A DNA stretch of 7,358 bases, taken from NCBI GenBank assembly GCA_004562915.1, contig SFQZ01000151.1, forward strand, positions 1 to 7,358. Reading direction: 5' to 3'. Positions 6,067-7,358 of the stretch are shown here, one piece after another. This DNA is from a bacterium. GTDB lineage: Bacteria > Bacillota_A > Clostridia > Lachnospirales > Lachnospiraceae. The notes beneath the pieces were generated by a model that was given only the letters and a program-made list of their open reading frames with translations, had not been told where the DNA came from and did not search any database. The position numbers and the translations under genes are program-made. Each line of letters opens with the position of its first letter. Positions within the stretch are counted from its first letter, which is position 1.

Positions 6067-6981
6067 ATGAATTGGTTATTGATAACAGTTGGTGTAATTT
6101 TCTTGGTCAGTATAATTGTTGGGATTTGTAGAGGTGCGATTAAAATAGCAGTATCTCTTGCGACAACAATTGTTACGCTCGTACTGGTGTTTTTTGCAAC
6201 GCCATATGTGGCGAAGACGATTGAAAAGTATACACCTATGGATGATGTGATTAAGAATCAGGTAATCAGCATAATGGCAAATGCGGCGGTTTCTCAGGTT
6301 TCTGGAGAGGAGCCGGGAGGCCTATCGGAAGAAAGTGTCAGAAAAGTATTAGAAGCAGCAGGAGTCGGGGAAGATCTATTGTCGCAGTATGGTATTACTA
6401 TAGAAGATATTGTAAATGGAAATATAAGCAAAGAAGATCTTGCTCAATACGGAATATCCGGAAATGTATTGGATGGTCTCGATTCGGGACAGCAGACTGC
6501 TGAGCAGGCGATAGAAGGGGCAGAGATACCGAGGGAAATGCAGACGCAAGCCATACAACAGGCAGATCTTCCAAATGTGTTCAAGAGTCTTTTGACGGTT
6601 AATAATAATAGTGAGATTTACCAACAACTTGGCGTAGAAACATTTGCACAGTATGTAGGTAGTTATCTGGCTAAGTTGATTATTAATATAGTAGCGTTTT
6701 TGATTACTTTTGTCTTAATCTCTATCATATTGCGTGCAATTGTATTTGCGCTGGATATTGTCTCTTCTCTTCCGGGTGTTGGAATTGTTAATCGGCTTGC
6801 GGGAGGAGTTATAGGAATGGTTGGAGCAATGGTCATTGTGTGGACGTTATATATTATAATTACTTTAATGTATACAACAACTGTTGGAAAAGAGTTATTT
6901 CAGATGATTCAGGAAAACCAATTTCTTACAATGTTATATGAATATAATCCGATTATGAAGCTGGCGACAATATTTCATTAA
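6067..6981 (+). CDS. CvpA family membrane protein with a long inserted loop
   Basis: CvpA proteins are small polytopic membrane proteins, first linked to colicin V production and later to envelope homeostasis. Four membrane spans are visible at about residues 3-21, 26-45, 198-222 and 243-268. Family signatures are GICRGAIK (19-26) in the first loop and LPGVGIVNRLAGGVIGMVG (235-253) leading into the last span. Typical members have roughly 160-180 residues; this has 304. The extra length is a hydrophilic, acidic segment between spans two and three (about 50-195) with near-repeats SQYGITIEDIVNG (106-118) and AQYGISGNVLDGL (126-138). AGGAG (6057-6061) overlaps the previous stop codon and precedes the ATG by 5 bases, so it is tightly coupled to the DUF5711-like gene. 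It is the last gene of the operon. Family assignment is firm; a wall or secretion role is inference. Confidence 0.9.
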   Translation: MNWLLITVGVIFLVSIIVGICRGAIKIAVSLATTIVTLVLVFFATPYVAKTIEKYTPMDDVIKNQVISIMANAAVSQVSGEEPGGLSEESVRKVLEAAGVGEDLLSQYGITIEDIVNGNISKEDLAQYGISGNVLDGLDSGQQTAEQAIEGAEIPREMQTQAIQQADLPNVFKSLLTVNNNSEIYQQLGVETFAQYVGSYLAKLIINIVAFLITFVLISIILRAIVFALDIVSSLPGVGIVNRLAGGVIGMVGAMVIVWTLYIIITLMYTTTVGKELFQMIQENQFLTMLYEYNPIMKLATIFH

Positions 6982-6997
6982 AAAATAAAGAAAACAC

Positions 6998-7026
6998 TTG
7001 ACGTTAAGAATAAAAAATGATATTAT
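6998..7026 (+). promoter_or_regulatory. rRNA operon promoter P1 (candidate)
   Basis: TTGACG (6998-7003) and TATTAT (7021-7026) have a 17-base spacer, with 5 of 6 matches in each box. It starts 17 bases after the CvpA stop codon. Its predicted start, near 7032-7034, falls inside the left arm of the adjacent terminator hairpin, which is unusual. Confidence 0.6.
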
Positions 7027-7060
7027 AAAAATCCACCGCGAAAACGTGGTGGATTTTTAT
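7027..7060 (+). terminator. Intrinsic terminator after the CvpA gene
   Basis: A 14-base-pair stem pairs 7027-7040 (AAAAATCCACCGCG) with 7045-7058 around an AAAA loop, with one G-T pair. The 3' arm ends in five T residues and the 5' arm begins with five A residues, so it could work in both directions. It ends the LysM-DUF5711-CvpA operon before the main rRNA promoters. Confidence 0.9.
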
Positions 7061-7110
7061 ACGGAAAGACTTCAGAAATGAAAAAATCCAAAAAAGATAT
7101 CAAAAAAGTG

Positions 7111-7139
7111 TTGACAAAGATTTGGAGACATGATATCCT
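7111..7139 (+). promoter_or_regulatory. rRNA operon promoter P2
   Basis: A perfect TTGACA (7111-7116) is followed after 17 bases by TATCCT (7134-7139, 4 of 6). The upstream region 7081-7109 contains three runs of five or six A residues in near helical phase, resembling an UP element. The stretch AAAAAAGTGTTGACAA (7102-7117) is almost repeated at promoter P3. Confidence 0.75.
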
Positions 7140-7146
7140 ATAAAAG

Positions 7147-7187
7147 TTGTCGCTTAGGTGCTGGAAACACTTGAGAATGGACGACAA
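7147..7187 (+). other. Hairpin between promoters P2 and P3
   Basis: TTGTCG (7147-7152) pairs with CGACAA (7182-7187). Inside, AGGTG (7156-7160) pairs with CACTT (7168-7172) around a 7-base loop. An unequal internal loop separates the two stems. It begins at about the first transcribed base of P2, so only P2 (and P1) transcripts would carry it. No T-run follows, so it is not a terminator. Confidence 0.5.
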
Positions 7188-7206
7188 AAACAAATTAAAA
7201 AAGTTG

Positions 7207-7235
7207 TTGACAAGCGAGAAAACATATGGTATACT
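7207..7235 (+). promoter_or_regulatory. rRNA operon promoter P3, strongest match
   Basis: A perfect TTGACA (7207-7212) and TATACT (7230-7235, 5 of 6) are separated by 17 bases. A-rich sequence lies upstream (7186-7202). The predicted start is a G at 7241-7242. Initiation with GTP is known for Bacillus subtilis rRNA promoters and ties them to the GTP pool, so a similar control is plausible here. Confidence 0.85.
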
Positions 7236-7240
7236 AATAT

Positions 7241-7358
7241 GGCTGTCACGAATGAGACAACAAAAAAGAACCTTGATAATTAAACAATAGACAACAACCC
7301 TGAAGATTTCTTAAAGAGAAAAATTCAGAACGAGACATTTAAATGTCGACCTTAAAAC
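7241..7358 (+). other. Leader region of an rRNA operon
   Basis: No open reading frame is present. AACCTTGATAATTAAACA (7269-7286) resembles the CTTTGAAAACT-type stretch found in Firmicutes rRNA leaders and spacers. It is followed by a hairpin closed by CTGAA (7300-7304) and TTCAG (7324-7328). Next is the 14-base perfect palindrome GACATTTAAATGTC (7334-7347). With the tandem strong promoters this fits the region processed off the front of a 16S precursor. The mature rRNA is not in the window; a tRNA-first operon is the main alternative. Confidence 0.65.

Overview
The window looks like a chromosomal segment from a Clostridia bacterium, most likely a gut Lachnospiraceae. This rests on moderate-to-low GC, strong purine-rich ribosome binding sites, a transketolase encoded as two subunits, a DUF6062-type protein, a LysM/DUF5711/CvpA envelope gene set, and a Firmicutes-style rRNA leader at the right edge. 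The genus cannot be fixed from this sequence.

Layout. A DUF6062-like protein with two Cys/His modules lies on the minus strand (70-840). It is transcribed away from recR out of a compact divergent promoter region (841-1030). recR (1031-1627) is followed after 24 bases by the two-subunit transketolase. The N-terminal subunit (1652-2447) is broken: about 14 conserved codons are missing just after the cofactor-binding segment and the frame shifts, so it is called a pseudogene. The C-terminal subunit (2435-3373) is intact and ends at a strong intrinsic terminator (3388-3426). Next comes a 135-base REP/MITE-like element (3426-3560) containing a perfect 26-base inverted repeat, a direct repeat and a second small palindrome. 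Its right end appears to supply the -35 box for the next operon.

The second operon (3620-6981) encodes three membrane proteins. The first has an N-terminal domain resembling a degenerate JAMM/MPN fold, one membrane span and an external LysM domain. The second is a single-span DUF5711-like protein. The third is a CvpA-family protein with an unusually long inserted loop. A 125-base gap with its own extended -10 promoter and a possible folded leader separates the first two genes; the last two are nearly contiguous. The shared topology and wall-binding domain suggest an envelope function, which is inference.

The last 377 bases (6982-7358) hold no protein gene. They contain a terminator, three sigma-A-type promoters with 17-base spacers, A-rich upstream tracts, a hairpin between two of the promoters, and a leader with typical rRNA operon features. 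An rRNA operon, probably beginning with 16S, is expected just beyond the right edge.

The points most worth a second look are the internal deletion in the transketolase subunit, the degenerate JAMM-like/LysM protein, the REP-like element that may donate a promoter box, and the terminator overlapping the first rRNA promoter. No CRISPR array, tRNA, transposase or integrase was seen.
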